From the NCBI GenBank assembly GCA_035455185.1, contig DATIFQ010000472.1:1-48756 (forward strand): 48,756 bases of DNA, given 5' to 3'. A program made the position numbers and the translations under genes. Source of the stretch: JAEHDI01 sp035455185. Its GTDB lineage: Bacteria; Acidobacteriota; Terriglobia; Bryobacterales; Bryobacteraceae. Under the pieces are notes generated by a model. The model was not told the origin of the DNA. It made no database searches and worked only from the letters and a program-made list of their open reading frames with translations. Shown here one piece after another: positions 24,404 to 32,058 of this stretch. Position 1 is the stretch's first letter. Each line of letters opens with the position of its first letter.

Positions 24404-24537
24404 GGCACTGCCTCCGGGGGAAGTAGCGCGTGTATGGCGGCCCGAAGTCTTCGCACGACCTGGAGATCGTCCGCGACAACGAAGTCCTCGTCAGCCTTCG
24501 CGACCAACGTCCGCGCAAGGTCAATGCCGCTTCTCAT
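24400..24537 (-). pseudogene. Truncated HEPN-domain remnant
   Basis: A 45-codon frame begins with ATG 24537, 'RSGIDLARTLVAKADEDFVVADDL', the typical first helix of MNT-associated HEPN proteins, then loses the similarity and stops at 24400. HEPN proteins are usually about 130 residues; the helix bearing the RxxxxxH motif is missing. It overlaps the end of the broken MNT gene by 17 bases, the normal arrangement of an MNT/HEPN toxin-antitoxin pair, and its stop overlaps the selA GTG. Confidence 0.6.
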
Positions 24538-24852
24538 GAAGTACCCGCCCCTCTTTCAACGCTCGTCCGATCAGGTGCCCAGGAACAGTGGCCCATTCCG
24601 AGACTTCCGCGGGAGTTCTCCAAACTATTCCACCGACACCTGGAGGCCCGCCAGCGCCCGATGAGCTGGAATGGCCCTAAGGTGCTTTGGTTTGTCGGTT
24701 TCTTTGACAATGAGTAGATCGACGTCGCTGTCCGGCCGCGAATCACCCCGTGCCCGGCTGCCAAAAAGCACGATCCGCTCAGGATCGACAGCGGCGACGA
24801 GGTGCCTCACGATCTCGCTCAATACGGTGTCGTCAACAAGGGCTCGGTACAT
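24521..24852 (-). pseudogene. Frameshifted MNT nucleotidyltransferase (MNT/HEPN antitoxin type)
   Basis: The first 76 codons encode a minimal nucleotidyltransferase with the catalytic motif 'LFGSRARGDSRPDSDVDLLI' (GSx10DxD). The frame then hits TAG straight after 'LAGLQVSVE' (near 24625). Deleting no bases but shifting frame there restores the normal family continuation 'IVWRTPAEVSEWATVPGHL' and 'IGRALKEGRVLHEKRH', ending at 24521. One base has therefore been lost near 24627, by mutation or sequencing/assembly error. In active systems the MNT protein adenylylates and silences the HEPN RNase; here both genes look broken, so the system is probably dead. A longer N-terminal frame to 24891 exists, but ATG 24852 is the family-like start. 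Confidence 0.8.
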
Positions 24853-24896
24853 GTCGCTCACACAGGCAAGGCAGATGCCTCGTCGGCCCATTCAGA

Positions 24897-25763
24897 CTAC
24901 TTCAGCATGGGGAAAAGTCGGCGGATTTCGGCATCGTCGGGCCGACGGCCGTATTCGCAGATCTCGAAGGCCTCAGCGTACCGGACGGCCTTTGCCTTTT
25001 CCTCGCCGTACCACTTCTCAAGCGTCTTCCGGATGGCCGGGCTCACCTCTCGATTGCGCTCGCGTCCGAGCCATTTTCGGCGGTCCGCGGGATCCTTCGG
25101 CACCTTGTCGAGATTACCCGATAGCCACGGCAGCCACTCGTAGTACTGGGAGACGTGCGCATCCATGGCATCGATCTTCTTCTCGATCACATCGGAGATG
25201 TCAACGGCGATATCCGGACGGAACGCATTGGGCCTCTGGAAGTTGTCCTGGAAGTACAGGAAGACGGGGTTCTTCCGGAGCGCCGGAGTATCGGGACAGA
25301 TATTGGGCACCGTCACCATAAAAGCGGCGTCCCCGAGGAGCACTCCGGTGTAGCGGTGATCGGGGTGGTAGTCGTTGGGCCGCGGGCCGAGGACCACATC
25401 GGCGTTCCACTGGCGGATTAGCCGGATGATCTGCTGCCGGACTTCCAGGCTAGGAACCAGCTCGCCGTCGTGGTTGTCGAGCGTAACGTACTCGGCGATA
25501 CCGAAACGGCGTCCGGCTTCCTGGGCTTCGGCGCGCCGCCTCCGGGCGAGCGCTCCACCCCCCTCGCGTTGGTGCCCGGCGTCGCCGTTGGTGACGGAGA
25601 CGAACTTCACCATGTGCCCCATGGCGGCGAGTTTGATTGCCGTGCCACCCATCCGGCCATCGCAGTCATCCGGATGCGCGCCGAACGCGATGATCCGGAG
25701 TTTGCCCTCCTGCGCCGTCAAAAGGCCGGCGGCCAGCAACGATAAAAAGATCGCTTTTCGCAT
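24897..25763 (-). CDS. Exported PIG-L (LmbE) family deacetylase
   Basis: A zinc-dependent N-acetylglucosaminyl deacetylase-like enzyme of 288 residues. The signal peptide is 'AIFLSLLAAGLLTAQ' (residues 4-18). The metal motif AHPDD (His30, Asp32, Asp33) follows at once, with the companion histidine in 'PNDYHPDHRYTG' and the loop 'SVTNGDAGHQREGGG' typical of the family. Substrates in this family range from GlcNAc-inositol and mycothiol or bacillithiol precursors to glycopeptides; export argues for a cell-wall, glycan or extracellular sugar substrate. It lies 44 bases upstream of the broken MNT gene, with its start 54 bases downstream of the flippase-like gene on the same strand. Fold certain, substrate not. 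Confidence 0.9.
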   Translation of the reverse strand: MRKAIFLSLLAAGLLTAQEGKLRIIAFGAHPDDCDGRMGGTAIKLAAMGHMVKFVSVTNGDAGHQREGGGALARRRRAEAQEAGRRFGIAEYVTLDNHDGELVPSLEVRQQIIRLIRQWNADVVLGPRPNDYHPDHRYTGVLLGDAAFMVTVPNICPDTPALRKNPVFLYFQDNFQRPNAFRPDIAVDISDVIEKKIDAMDAHVSQYYEWLPWLSGNLDKVPKDPADRRKWLGRERNREVSPAIRKTLEKWYGEEKAKAVRYAEAFEICEYGRRPDDAEIRRLFPMLK

Positions 25764-25817
25764 GTGTCAGCTCCCGAATTCTTCCTTCGCTGGAGTTCTC
25801 CTTGCGGGAATTATATG

Positions 25818-26852
25818 TCAACGCCGGGCCTCGGACCCGGCGGCGGTCTCCTCCGAGGCGCGAAACGTGCTCTGCGCATGGTGCTGAAGATCGCGAATCT
25901 TCATCCCCGTCATTGCTACCGCGATGAACCCGGCAAGCCAGAGAGGCACGGTAACGACCACGAACATCATGGTGGCGAAGCCGGTCGCGGTGGCTTTGTC
26001 GACGGCAAACAGGCTCAGCGCCAACACGGTGAAAAACTGAAAGGCGCCCACGTTGCCGGGCGCTTGAGGAAGAATCGTGCCCAATCGGAGAACGATCAAC
26101 GTGACGGCCGCCACACCGAATGAGAGATCCAGCCCGTAACCGATCATCAGCGCATAGACCGGCACGATCTGAAAGGCAAGGTAGACCAGACTGACCAGGC
26201 CAGCCAGATAGAACGAGGGCGAGTTGCCCATACCATGCAGGCCCTCAACAACATGCGAAAGAGCAACCGACCAGCGGCTCGATGAAACCACCGCGTGCGC
26301 ATGGTGCTTCCGGAACATTACGACCCCGAGGAGAATCGCTATGGCGATAAGGACGATGGCGAGGATTCGCGTACCCTGGATGAGGTAACCCGGGAGGTCG
26401 AGAACCGGGCTGACGATGAAAAACCCGATGACCAGCCAGATGCCGTCGAACAGACGCTCGACGACCGCCGAAGACAAAGTCACGGAGAAGGGTGTATCCG
26501 CCCACTTGCCAAGCACATAGCAACGAATTAGCTCGCCGCTCCGGAGCGGGAGCACTTCATTGGCAAAAAGCCCGACATACACCGCCTGGACGCTCCGCGA
26601 GAACGGCACGCGCGCGACGGGACTCAGGAGCAGGCTCCATCGCCAGCCCTGAATGAAATAGACCGCCACGTCGGCGATCACGGCAAGCGTGACCCAACGC
26701 CAGTCCGCGGCGGCGAAGCGTGACAATTCGGTTTCCCAGTCAAAGCCCCAGTAGACCCAGATCAGGCATGCCAGCGAGATCCCGTATCCAAACGCGGGAA
26801 GAAGCCAGGAAGGGCTCTTTCTGGTGCCGAACTGCCCAGGAACGGAAGACAT
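25818..26852 (-). CDS. Flippase-like integral membrane protein (LPG synthase TM-region family)
   Basis: A 344-residue polytopic protein of the UPF0104/YbhN, or lysylphosphatidylglycerol synthase transmembrane-region, family. About eight hydrophobic helices are visible (for example 'GYGISLACLIWVYWGF', 'VTLAVIADVAVYFIQGW', 'GIWLVIGFFIVSPVL', 'AFQFFTVLALSLFAV'), with the family phrases 'GLFANEVLPLRSGELIRCYVL', 'AVVERLFDGIWLV' and 'TILPQAPGNVGAFQ'. It lacks the soluble aminoacyl-transferase domain of MprF, so a lipid-linked flippase role is more likely than lipid lysylation. Divergent from the fadN-like gene with a 100-base gap. Confidence 0.86.
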   Translation of the reverse strand: MSSVPGQFGTRKSPSWLLPAFGYGISLACLIWVYWGFDWETELSRFAAADWRWVTLAVIADVAVYFIQGWRWSLLLSPVARVPFSRSVQAVYVGLFANEVLPLRSGELIRCYVLGKWADTPFSVTLSSAVVERLFDGIWLVIGFFIVSPVLDLPGYLIQGTRILAIVLIAIAILLGVVMFRKHHAHAVVSSSRWSVALSHVVEGLHGMGNSPSFYLAGLVSLVYLAFQIVPVYALMIGYGLDLSFGVAAVTLIVLRLGTILPQAPGNVGAFQFFTVLALSLFAVDKATATGFATMMFVVVTVPLWLAGFIAVAMTGMKIRDLQHHAQSTFRASEETAAGSEARR

Positions 26853-26910
26853 TCGCTTCAGGAACCATCATAACGAGCGGCACGCAGTCCCGAGGAGGCG
26901 CGTTTCTCGC

Positions 26911-26932
26911 AGTGTATGGATTTCGGTACACT
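26911..26932. promoter_or_regulatory. Candidate operator: AGTGTA-N10-TACACT
   Basis: A perfect six-base inverted repeat with a ten-base spacer ends 20 bases before the fadN-like start at 26953, in the divergent gap shared with the flippase-like gene. The size is right for a dimeric repressor such as a TetR/FadR-type regulator of fatty-acid genes, but no such regulator is adjacent. Confidence 0.35.
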
Positions 26933-26952
26933 CCGTTCTGGGACGTACCTCG

Positions 26953-29265
26953 ATGCAAACACTCCGGCGCGTAGCCGTTCTGGGCGCGGGCACGATGGGA
27001 TCGCGAATCGCCGCACACTTTGCGAACGCCGGCGTTCCGGTTCTGCTGCTGGACATTGTTTCGCCCGTCACGCCAGATCGGAATGCCACCGCGGTGCGGG
27101 GGATCGACAGCGCGCTGAAGCAACGGCCGGGTGCGTTTTTCACCGCGGAGCGAACGGCTTTGCTCTCTCCGGGCAACTTTGAGGACGATCTCGGGAAGAT
27201 CGGGGAGTGCGACTGGATCGTCGAGGCGGTGGTCGAGAACCTCGACGTCAAGCGTGCGCTTTGGCGGAAGGTCGCCGGAGTACGTTCCAACGGATCCATC
27301 GTTTCAACCAACACGAGCGGCATCCCGCTGGCGAGAATCGCCGAGGGATTCTCCGAAGAGTTCCGGCGCCACTTCCTCGGAACTCATTTTTTCAACCCAC
27401 CGCGCTATTTACATTTGGTCGAGATGATTCCGGGCGCTGAGACGGACCCCGAGGTGCTGCGTTTCACGGCGGACTTCTGCGACAGGCGGCTCGGTAAGGG
27501 AGTAGTGCTCTGCAAGGACACGCCAAATTTCATCGCGAACCGAATCGGCAGCTTCTTCGGAGCGACGGCGTGCAAGATCATGGTCGAGGACGGCTACACC
27601 GTCGAAGAGGTGGACGCCCTTACCGGGCCCCTGATCGGGCTCCCGAACAGTGCGACCTTCCGGCTGTTCGACATCGTGGGGCTCGATGTCTGGGCCTTGG
27701 TTTTTGGAAACGTTTATCAGTTGGCGCCCGACGACCCATGGCGGGAGCGCTTCGTTCCGCCGGACTTCCTCACGAAGATGATCGAGAGCGGTTGGCTGGG
27801 CGAGAAGAGCGGACAAGGATTCTACAAACGCGTCGGAAAGGAAAAAGAGATCCACGCGGTCGACTGGAAAACCCTCGAGTACCACCCCGCGCGGAAGGTT
27901 CGTTTTCCGGCCGCCGAAGAGGCGAGAAAGATCGAAGAGCTGACAGGCAGGCTCCGGACCCTGGTCAGTTCCGGCGACCGGGCCAGCGTTTTCCTATGGA
28001 AGCTGTACCGCGACTATCTGCTCTACGCCGCCGGACGGCTGCCGGAGATCTCGAACCGCATCGTCGAGATCGACCGGGCGATGCGCTGGGGCTACGCCCA
28101 CAATCTGGGGCCGTTCGAGCTCTGGGATGCACTGGGTTTCGAGAACACCGCCCGGCGGATCGAGCGCGAAGGGGGCCCGCTCCCACCGCGCGTGGAAGCG
28201 ATGCTGGCGGCCGGCGCGAAGTCCTTCTACCGGGCGGCGGATGAATCGGGAAGGCCACGCACAGAATACTTTGATCTCACGGCAAGCGTCTACCGGGAGG
28301 TCGAGGAACGGCCCGGCGTGGTTGAATTAGCCCCGTTAAAACGCGCTCGGGGCGTGCTGAAAGGAAATGCCGGAGCATCGCTGATCGACTTGGGCGACGG
28401 AGTGCTCTGCCTGGAACTTCACGGCAAGTCGAACTTGCTGGGCCACGACCAGATCGAGATGATCCATGCGGGGATCAAAGAGGCGAAGCGAAATTTCGAG
28501 GCGATGATCGTCGCCGGCGTCGGCGAGAATTTCTGCACCGGTACAGACCTGGCGCAAATTCTGACGCGTGCGCAAAATCGAAACTGGAGCGAAATCGACG
28601 GATTCATCGGACGGCTCCAGCAGGCAAACATGGCGCTCAAATACTCCGCCCGGTCGGTGATCGCCGCGCCGTACGGGCGGACGTCTGGCGCCGGATTCGA
28701 GCTTGCGCTGCACTCGGCTCGCGTGCAGGCGTCCGCCGAGTTGTACGCTGGGTTTCTTGAAACTGCGGTTGGGCTCATTCCGGCTGGGGGAGGATCGAAA
28801 GAGATGCTCCTCCGGCTCGGCGACGCCCGGAAGGCCTTCGAATTGATCGGCATGGCACGCGTCTCCGGAAGCTCCGAAGAGGCGCGAAGCTTGGGTCTAT
28901 TGCGGATCGAGGACGGTGTCACAATGAACCCCGAGCGGCTGATCGCCGACGCGAAAGCGCTGGCTCTGTCGGTGGCTCGTGGATACGAACCGGGCGCACC
29001 GCGAAACGACATACCTGTGGCCGGAGACGGCGGAGAGTCGCTGATGGAGCCCGGTGCAGCCGGCGAACGGGAGACGGAATACGATCTCGTCATCGCGCGC
29101 AAGCTTGCCTTGGTCCTCGGCGGCAGTCCTGTGGGAAGACGGATGTTATCTGAGCAGGACCTGCTCGATCTGGAACGAGAGGGTTTCCTCAGCTTGTGCG
29201 GCGACCCGAAGACGCAAGAGCGAATTGAGCACATGCTAAGGACGGGAAAGCCACTACACAATTGA
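26953..29265 (+). CDS. 3-hydroxyacyl-CoA dehydrogenase / enoyl-CoA hydratase fusion (FadN type)
   Basis: A 770-residue beta-oxidation enzyme that hydrates trans-2-enoyl-CoA and oxidises the 3-hydroxyacyl-CoA with NAD. Domain order is dehydrogenase first, hydratase last, as in Bacillus FadN and opposite to E. coli FadB. The NAD fold opens with 'VLGAGTMGSRIAAHFANAG'; 'GTHFFNPPRYLHLVEM' carries the catalytic His; paired C-terminal dehydrogenase domains contain 'DTPNFIANRIGSFFG' and 'WGYAHNLGPFELWDALGF'. The crotonase part (from about residue 480) keeps the oxyanion loop 'GENFCTGTDL' and both glutamates ('GAGFELALH', 'LETAVGLIPAGGG'). ATG 26953 gives the correct N-terminus; an open frame from 26824 is unsupported. 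No thiolase (fadA) or acyl-CoA dehydrogenase follows. The small kinase begins 19 bases after its stop. Confidence 0.93.
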   Translation: MQTLRRVAVLGAGTMGSRIAAHFANAGVPVLLLDIVSPVTPDRNATAVRGIDSALKQRPGAFFTAERTALLSPGNFEDDLGKIGECDWIVEAVVENLDVKRALWRKVAGVRSNGSIVSTNTSGIPLARIAEGFSEEFRRHFLGTHFFNPPRYLHLVEMIPGAETDPEVLRFTADFCDRRLGKGVVLCKDTPNFIANRIGSFFGATACKIMVEDGYTVEEVDALTGPLIGLPNSATFRLFDIVGLDVWALVFGNVYQLAPDDPWRERFVPPDFLTKMIESGWLGEKSGQGFYKRVGKEKEIHAVDWKTLEYHPARKVRFPAAEEARKIEELTGRLRTLVSSGDRASVFLWKLYRDYLLYAAGRLPEISNRIVEIDRAMRWGYAHNLGPFELWDALGFENTARRIEREGGPLPPRVEAMLAAGAKSFYRAADESGRPRTEYFDLTASVYREVEERPGVVELAPLKRARGVLKGNAGASLIDLGDGVLCLELHGKSNLLGHDQIEMIHAGIKEAKRNFEAMIVAGVGENFCTGTDLAQILTRAQNRNWSEIDGFIGRLQQANMALKYSARSVIAAPYGRTSGAGFELALHSARVQASAELYAGFLETAVGLIPAGGGSKEMLLRLGDARKAFELIGMARVSGSSEEARSLGLLRIEDGVTMNPERLIADAKALALSVARGYEPGAPRNDIPVAGDGGESLMEPGAAGERETEYDLVIARKLALVLGGSPVGRRMLSEQDLLDLEREGFLSLCGDPKTQERIEHMLRTGKPLHN

Positions 29266-29284
29266 AAGAAGATCAGATTATTCG

Positions 29285-29752
29285 ATGCCGAACGGGATGT
29301 TGCGGGGTTCACGAAAGAAGATTGTGGTCTTGGTGGGGCTGCCAGGCTCGGGGAAGTCGACCTACCTCGAACGGCTCGGCATCACTCCGCTTTCTTCCGA
29401 TGCGGTTCGCCATCTGCTTGTCGACGACGCAACCGATCAAACGATCCACCGGCAGGTGTTCGCTGTTCTCCGTTACCTGGTGCGACACCGGATCGCCCTC
29501 GGCCGGCCGCTGACGTTCGTGGACGCGACGCATCTCACGCCGCGCGAGCGCCGACCCTATCTCAAGATGGGCCAGCTCTATGATTGCGTGGTGGAGGCCC
29601 TCTTTTTCGACGTGCCGTTGGAGGTGTGCAAGGAACGAAATCGCGGCCGCTCGCGTATAGTTCCCGAGGACGTTATGGAGCGAATGGCAGCGAAACTGGT
29701 GCCGCCAGCTACCGACGAAGGCTTCTCAACAGTCACGGTCGTGCACGACTGA
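29285..29752 (+). CDS. P-loop kinase (AAA/polynucleotide-kinase-like)
   Basis: A 155-residue single-domain P-loop protein with Walker A 'GLPGSGKSTYLERLG' near residues 18-32, 'SSDAVRHLL' after strand 2, the 'FVDATHLTPRERRPYL' segment typical of the T4 polynucleotide-kinase-like and YjoB/AAA_33 kinases, and a lid 'CKERNRGRSRIVPEDVMERM'. It probably phosphorylates a small molecule, tRNA or nucleic-acid end; the substrate is unknown. It is likely co-transcribed with the fadN-like gene. The 3' end overlaps the convergent MFS gene by 27 bases. ATG 29285 is used; 29297 is a possible alternative. Confidence 0.82.
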   Translation: MPNGMLRGSRKKIVVLVGLPGSGKSTYLERLGITPLSSDAVRHLLVDDATDQTIHRQVFAVLRYLVRHRIALGRPLTFVDATHLTPRERRPYLKMGQLYDCVVEALFFDVPLEVCKERNRGRSRIVPEDVMERMAAKLVPPATDEGFSTVTVVHD

Positions 29753-31036
29753 ACTGACGCCCGGCCGGTTCCAAAGCCGCAGAGCCAGACCCCACGCAAT
29801 CGCCGGTGCAATTCCGAATACGCCTGTTAGAGCGGCCAAGGTTCGCACAGAGACGCCAAGGTCGATGAACAAACCGGCGAAGTAACTCACCAACGACATG
29901 GTCACGACAAGAAACGCGTAATCGGCGGAGAAGACCCGCCCCCGAAAGCGGTCTTCGGTGTGCGTCTGGAGCAGAGTCGTCGAGAATACCCAGATCACCG
30001 AGCCGCCCGCGTGCGCGAACACTACCGCGGCGAAGGCCAGCCAGATCGATGGCGCCGCCCCGAGGCTGATGTATCCGACCGTGCCGGCGAGGAACCCGTA
30101 AAGGATCCCGGTACGCAGCCGAGGTTCCTTTTGTCCGGCCCAGTATCCTCCGAACAGCGGACCGAGAAGCGCACCCACACCCCGAGCACCCATCAGCATG
30201 CTCATCCCGAGCATACCGGCGCGTTGCGGATCGAGGCGGCCGAGAGAAATCGGGAAGACGCGTTCACCGAGGATCGGCAGAATGACCCAGTTGGTCCCCA
30301 TGAAGCCCAGCCCCGCTTTCACGAGCAGGGTCGCCAGAAGTCGTGGATCGCGGACCATGTAGCGAACCCCTTCGATGAGCGGCGTGAAGTCCGTGAGATC
30401 CCGTGCCTTCATCGGCCGGGCGGCGGCTACGTGCGGCTCGTCGAACCGGGTGGATCGGAGCAGGCTCGCCGAGACGAGAAACGTGAGCGCATTGATGACG
30501 AATACCGTGTTGCGGCCGAAGAGCACTGCCACCGCGCCGCCAAGGGCGGAGCCGACGGCGAGGTTGACCGACCAGGTGGTTGAGGACAGCGTGTTGGCGA
30601 CGAGGATCTCCTGCCCGTGCGTGATGTTCGGGATCACGGACGTACGGGCCGGCTCAAAAAACGCCCACATCATCGTCTCGGCGAACAGCAGCACATAGAT
30701 GATCGACACCAGACCCGGGCTTTGGACAAAAAGCATGAACAGCACGATGCCTGCCCGCACGAGGTCGGCAAAGATCATCACCTGCTTCCGGCTCATGCGA
30801 TCGTTGACGACGCCGGCGGCCGGGGCGATAAAGAATTGCGGCAGCACCTGAAGCACGACTGCCAGAGCGACCGACTTGGCACTGCCGGTCAACTCCAGTA
30901 GAAGGCTGTAGATCGCGATGGAATAGAGCCAGTCTCCCAGTTCACTGACAATCTGGGCGAGCCAGACCAGACGGAAGTTGCGGTTGTCGCGGACCAGCCG
31001 CCAGTAGGCCGACAGGGAAACCGGGCTGTGCTCCAT
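29726..31036 (-). CDS. MFS transporter (EntS-like exporter subgroup)
   Basis: A 436-residue major facilitator superfamily protein with about twelve hydrophobic helices. The N-terminus 'RLVWLAQIVSELGDWLYSIA' and the loop 'GVVNDRMSRKQVMIFADLVRAG' (the motif A region between helices 2 and 3) place it in the MFS_3/EntS-like group, which mostly exports siderophores, drugs or lipids. ATG 31036 is chosen because it follows the trpS stop by a single base (TGA-G-ATG), implying translational coupling; a longer frame to 31138 overlaps trpS. The coupling to an aminoacyl-tRNA synthetase has no evident functional logic. Substrate unknown. Confidence 0.88.
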   Translation of the reverse strand: MEHSPVSLSAYWRLVRDNRNFRLVWLAQIVSELGDWLYSIAIYSLLLELTGSAKSVALAVVLQVLPQFFIAPAAGVVNDRMSRKQVMIFADLVRAGIVLFMLFVQSPGLVSIIYVLLFAETMMWAFFEPARTSVIPNITHGQEILVANTLSSTTWSVNLAVGSALGGAVAVLFGRNTVFVINALTFLVSASLLRSTRFDEPHVAAARPMKARDLTDFTPLIEGVRYMVRDPRLLATLLVKAGLGFMGTNWVILPILGERVFPISLGRLDPQRAGMLGMSMLMGARGVGALLGPLFGGYWAGQKEPRLRTGILYGFLAGTVGYISLGAAPSIWLAFAAVVFAHAGGSVIWVFSTTLLQTHTEDRFRGRVFSADYAFLVVTMSLVSYFAGLFIDLGVSVRTLAALTGVFGIAPAIAWGLALRLWNRPGVSSVVHDRDC

Positions 31037-31037
31037 C

Positions 31038-32027
31038 TCAAGAGGGGACGTACAAGCCCATCCGGCGCTTGACGAGTTCGACTGTGCTGTTGGCGATCGG
31101 AGACACCCGCGCGGCGCCGTCACGCAGGACGCCGTCAAGGTAGCCGGGTTCGGAGACGATTTCGTGGTATCGCTTCTGGAAGGGTTCCAGGTGGGAGATC
31201 ACCATCTCGGCCACCTGCTTCTTGAGGTCTCCGTAGCGCATTCCGGAGAAGTGCGACTGCATCTGCCCGTCCGCCCAGCCGCTGAATGCCTGAAAAATGT
31301 TGAGCAGATTCTCGACTCCTGGCCCGAGGGCGCTGTAGTCCACCGCGGGCTTGGAGTCGGTCGTGGCCCGGAGGATCTTCTTTCGAATGACACCCGGCGG
31401 GTCGAGCAGCGCCACAGCATGGCCCGCGCCCGGCTCGGACTTGCTCATCTTCTTGAGCGGATCATCCAGCCCCATCACGCGAGCACCAACCGTGGGCAGC
31501 TTCGTCTCCGGCACGACGAACGTATCACCGTACAGCGAATTGAAGCGCTGCGCGATGTCGCGCGTCAGTTCAAGATGCTGCGCCTGGTCGTCACCGACCG
31601 GCACGATCGCAGCCTGATAGAGGAGGATGTCGGCCGCCATGAGAACGGGGTACTGAAACAACCCATCCCCGACCGTCTCCTGTTTTTCGGCTTTGACCTT
31701 AAACTGCGTCATCCGGCTGAGCCAACCCATCGGAGTGACGCAGGTGAGCAACCACGCAAGCTCGGCGTGGGCGGGCACCGAGGACTGGACCATTACGGCC
31801 GAGTGTTTCGGGGCGATGCCGGCTGCCAGAAAAAGAGCCGCGATCTCCAGGATCTTCGACCGCAGCTCTTCCGGTTGCTGGTACACCGTAACCGCGTGCA
31901 TGTCGACGATGCAGTAGATGCTCTCGTAGTCGTGCTGGATTGTGACCCAGTTTTTCAGTGCGCCCAAATAATTTCCGATGTGAAGATTGCCGGAGGGTTG
32001 GACGCCGGAGAAGACTCGTGCTTTCAT
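31038..32027 (-). CDS. trpS: Tryptophanyl-tRNA synthetase
   Basis: TrpRS charges tRNA-Trp in the cytosol as a class I dimer. At 329 residues it is normal length, with the HIGH-type motif in 'SGVQPSGNLHIGNYLGAL' at the N-terminus, the tryptophan-pocket segment 'YPVLMAADILLYQA', 'VPVGDDQAQHLELTRDIAQR' and the KMSKS loop 'DPLKKMSKSEPGAG'. ATG 32027 gives the standard N-terminus; the frame open to 32108 is not supported. It is divergent from the rlmD-like gene with only 31 bases between start codons, so the two promoters must overlap or lie within the opposite gene's 5' end. Confidence 0.97.
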   Translation of the reverse strand: MKARVFSGVQPSGNLHIGNYLGALKNWVTIQHDYESIYCIVDMHAVTVYQQPEELRSKILEIAALFLAAGIAPKHSAVMVQSSVPAHAELAWLLTCVTPMGWLSRMTQFKVKAEKQETVGDGLFQYPVLMAADILLYQAAIVPVGDDQAQHLELTRDIAQRFNSLYGDTFVVPETKLPTVGARVMGLDDPLKKMSKSEPGAGHAVALLDPPGVIRKKILRATTDSKPAVDYSALGPGVENLLNIFQAFSGWADGQMQSHFSGMRYGDLKKQVAEMVISHLEPFQKRYHEIVSEPGYLDGVLRDGAARVSPIANSTVELVKRRMGLYVPS

Positions 32028-32058
32028 GCTAAGTGAGGCGAAAGATTTATCGTACGCG

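Noticed and set aside
24521..24852. Possible selenocysteine or stop-codon readthrough in the MNT gene, given selA next door
   Set aside because: The interrupting codon is TAG, not TGA, and the family sequence resumes in a different frame, so a one-base deletion explains it.
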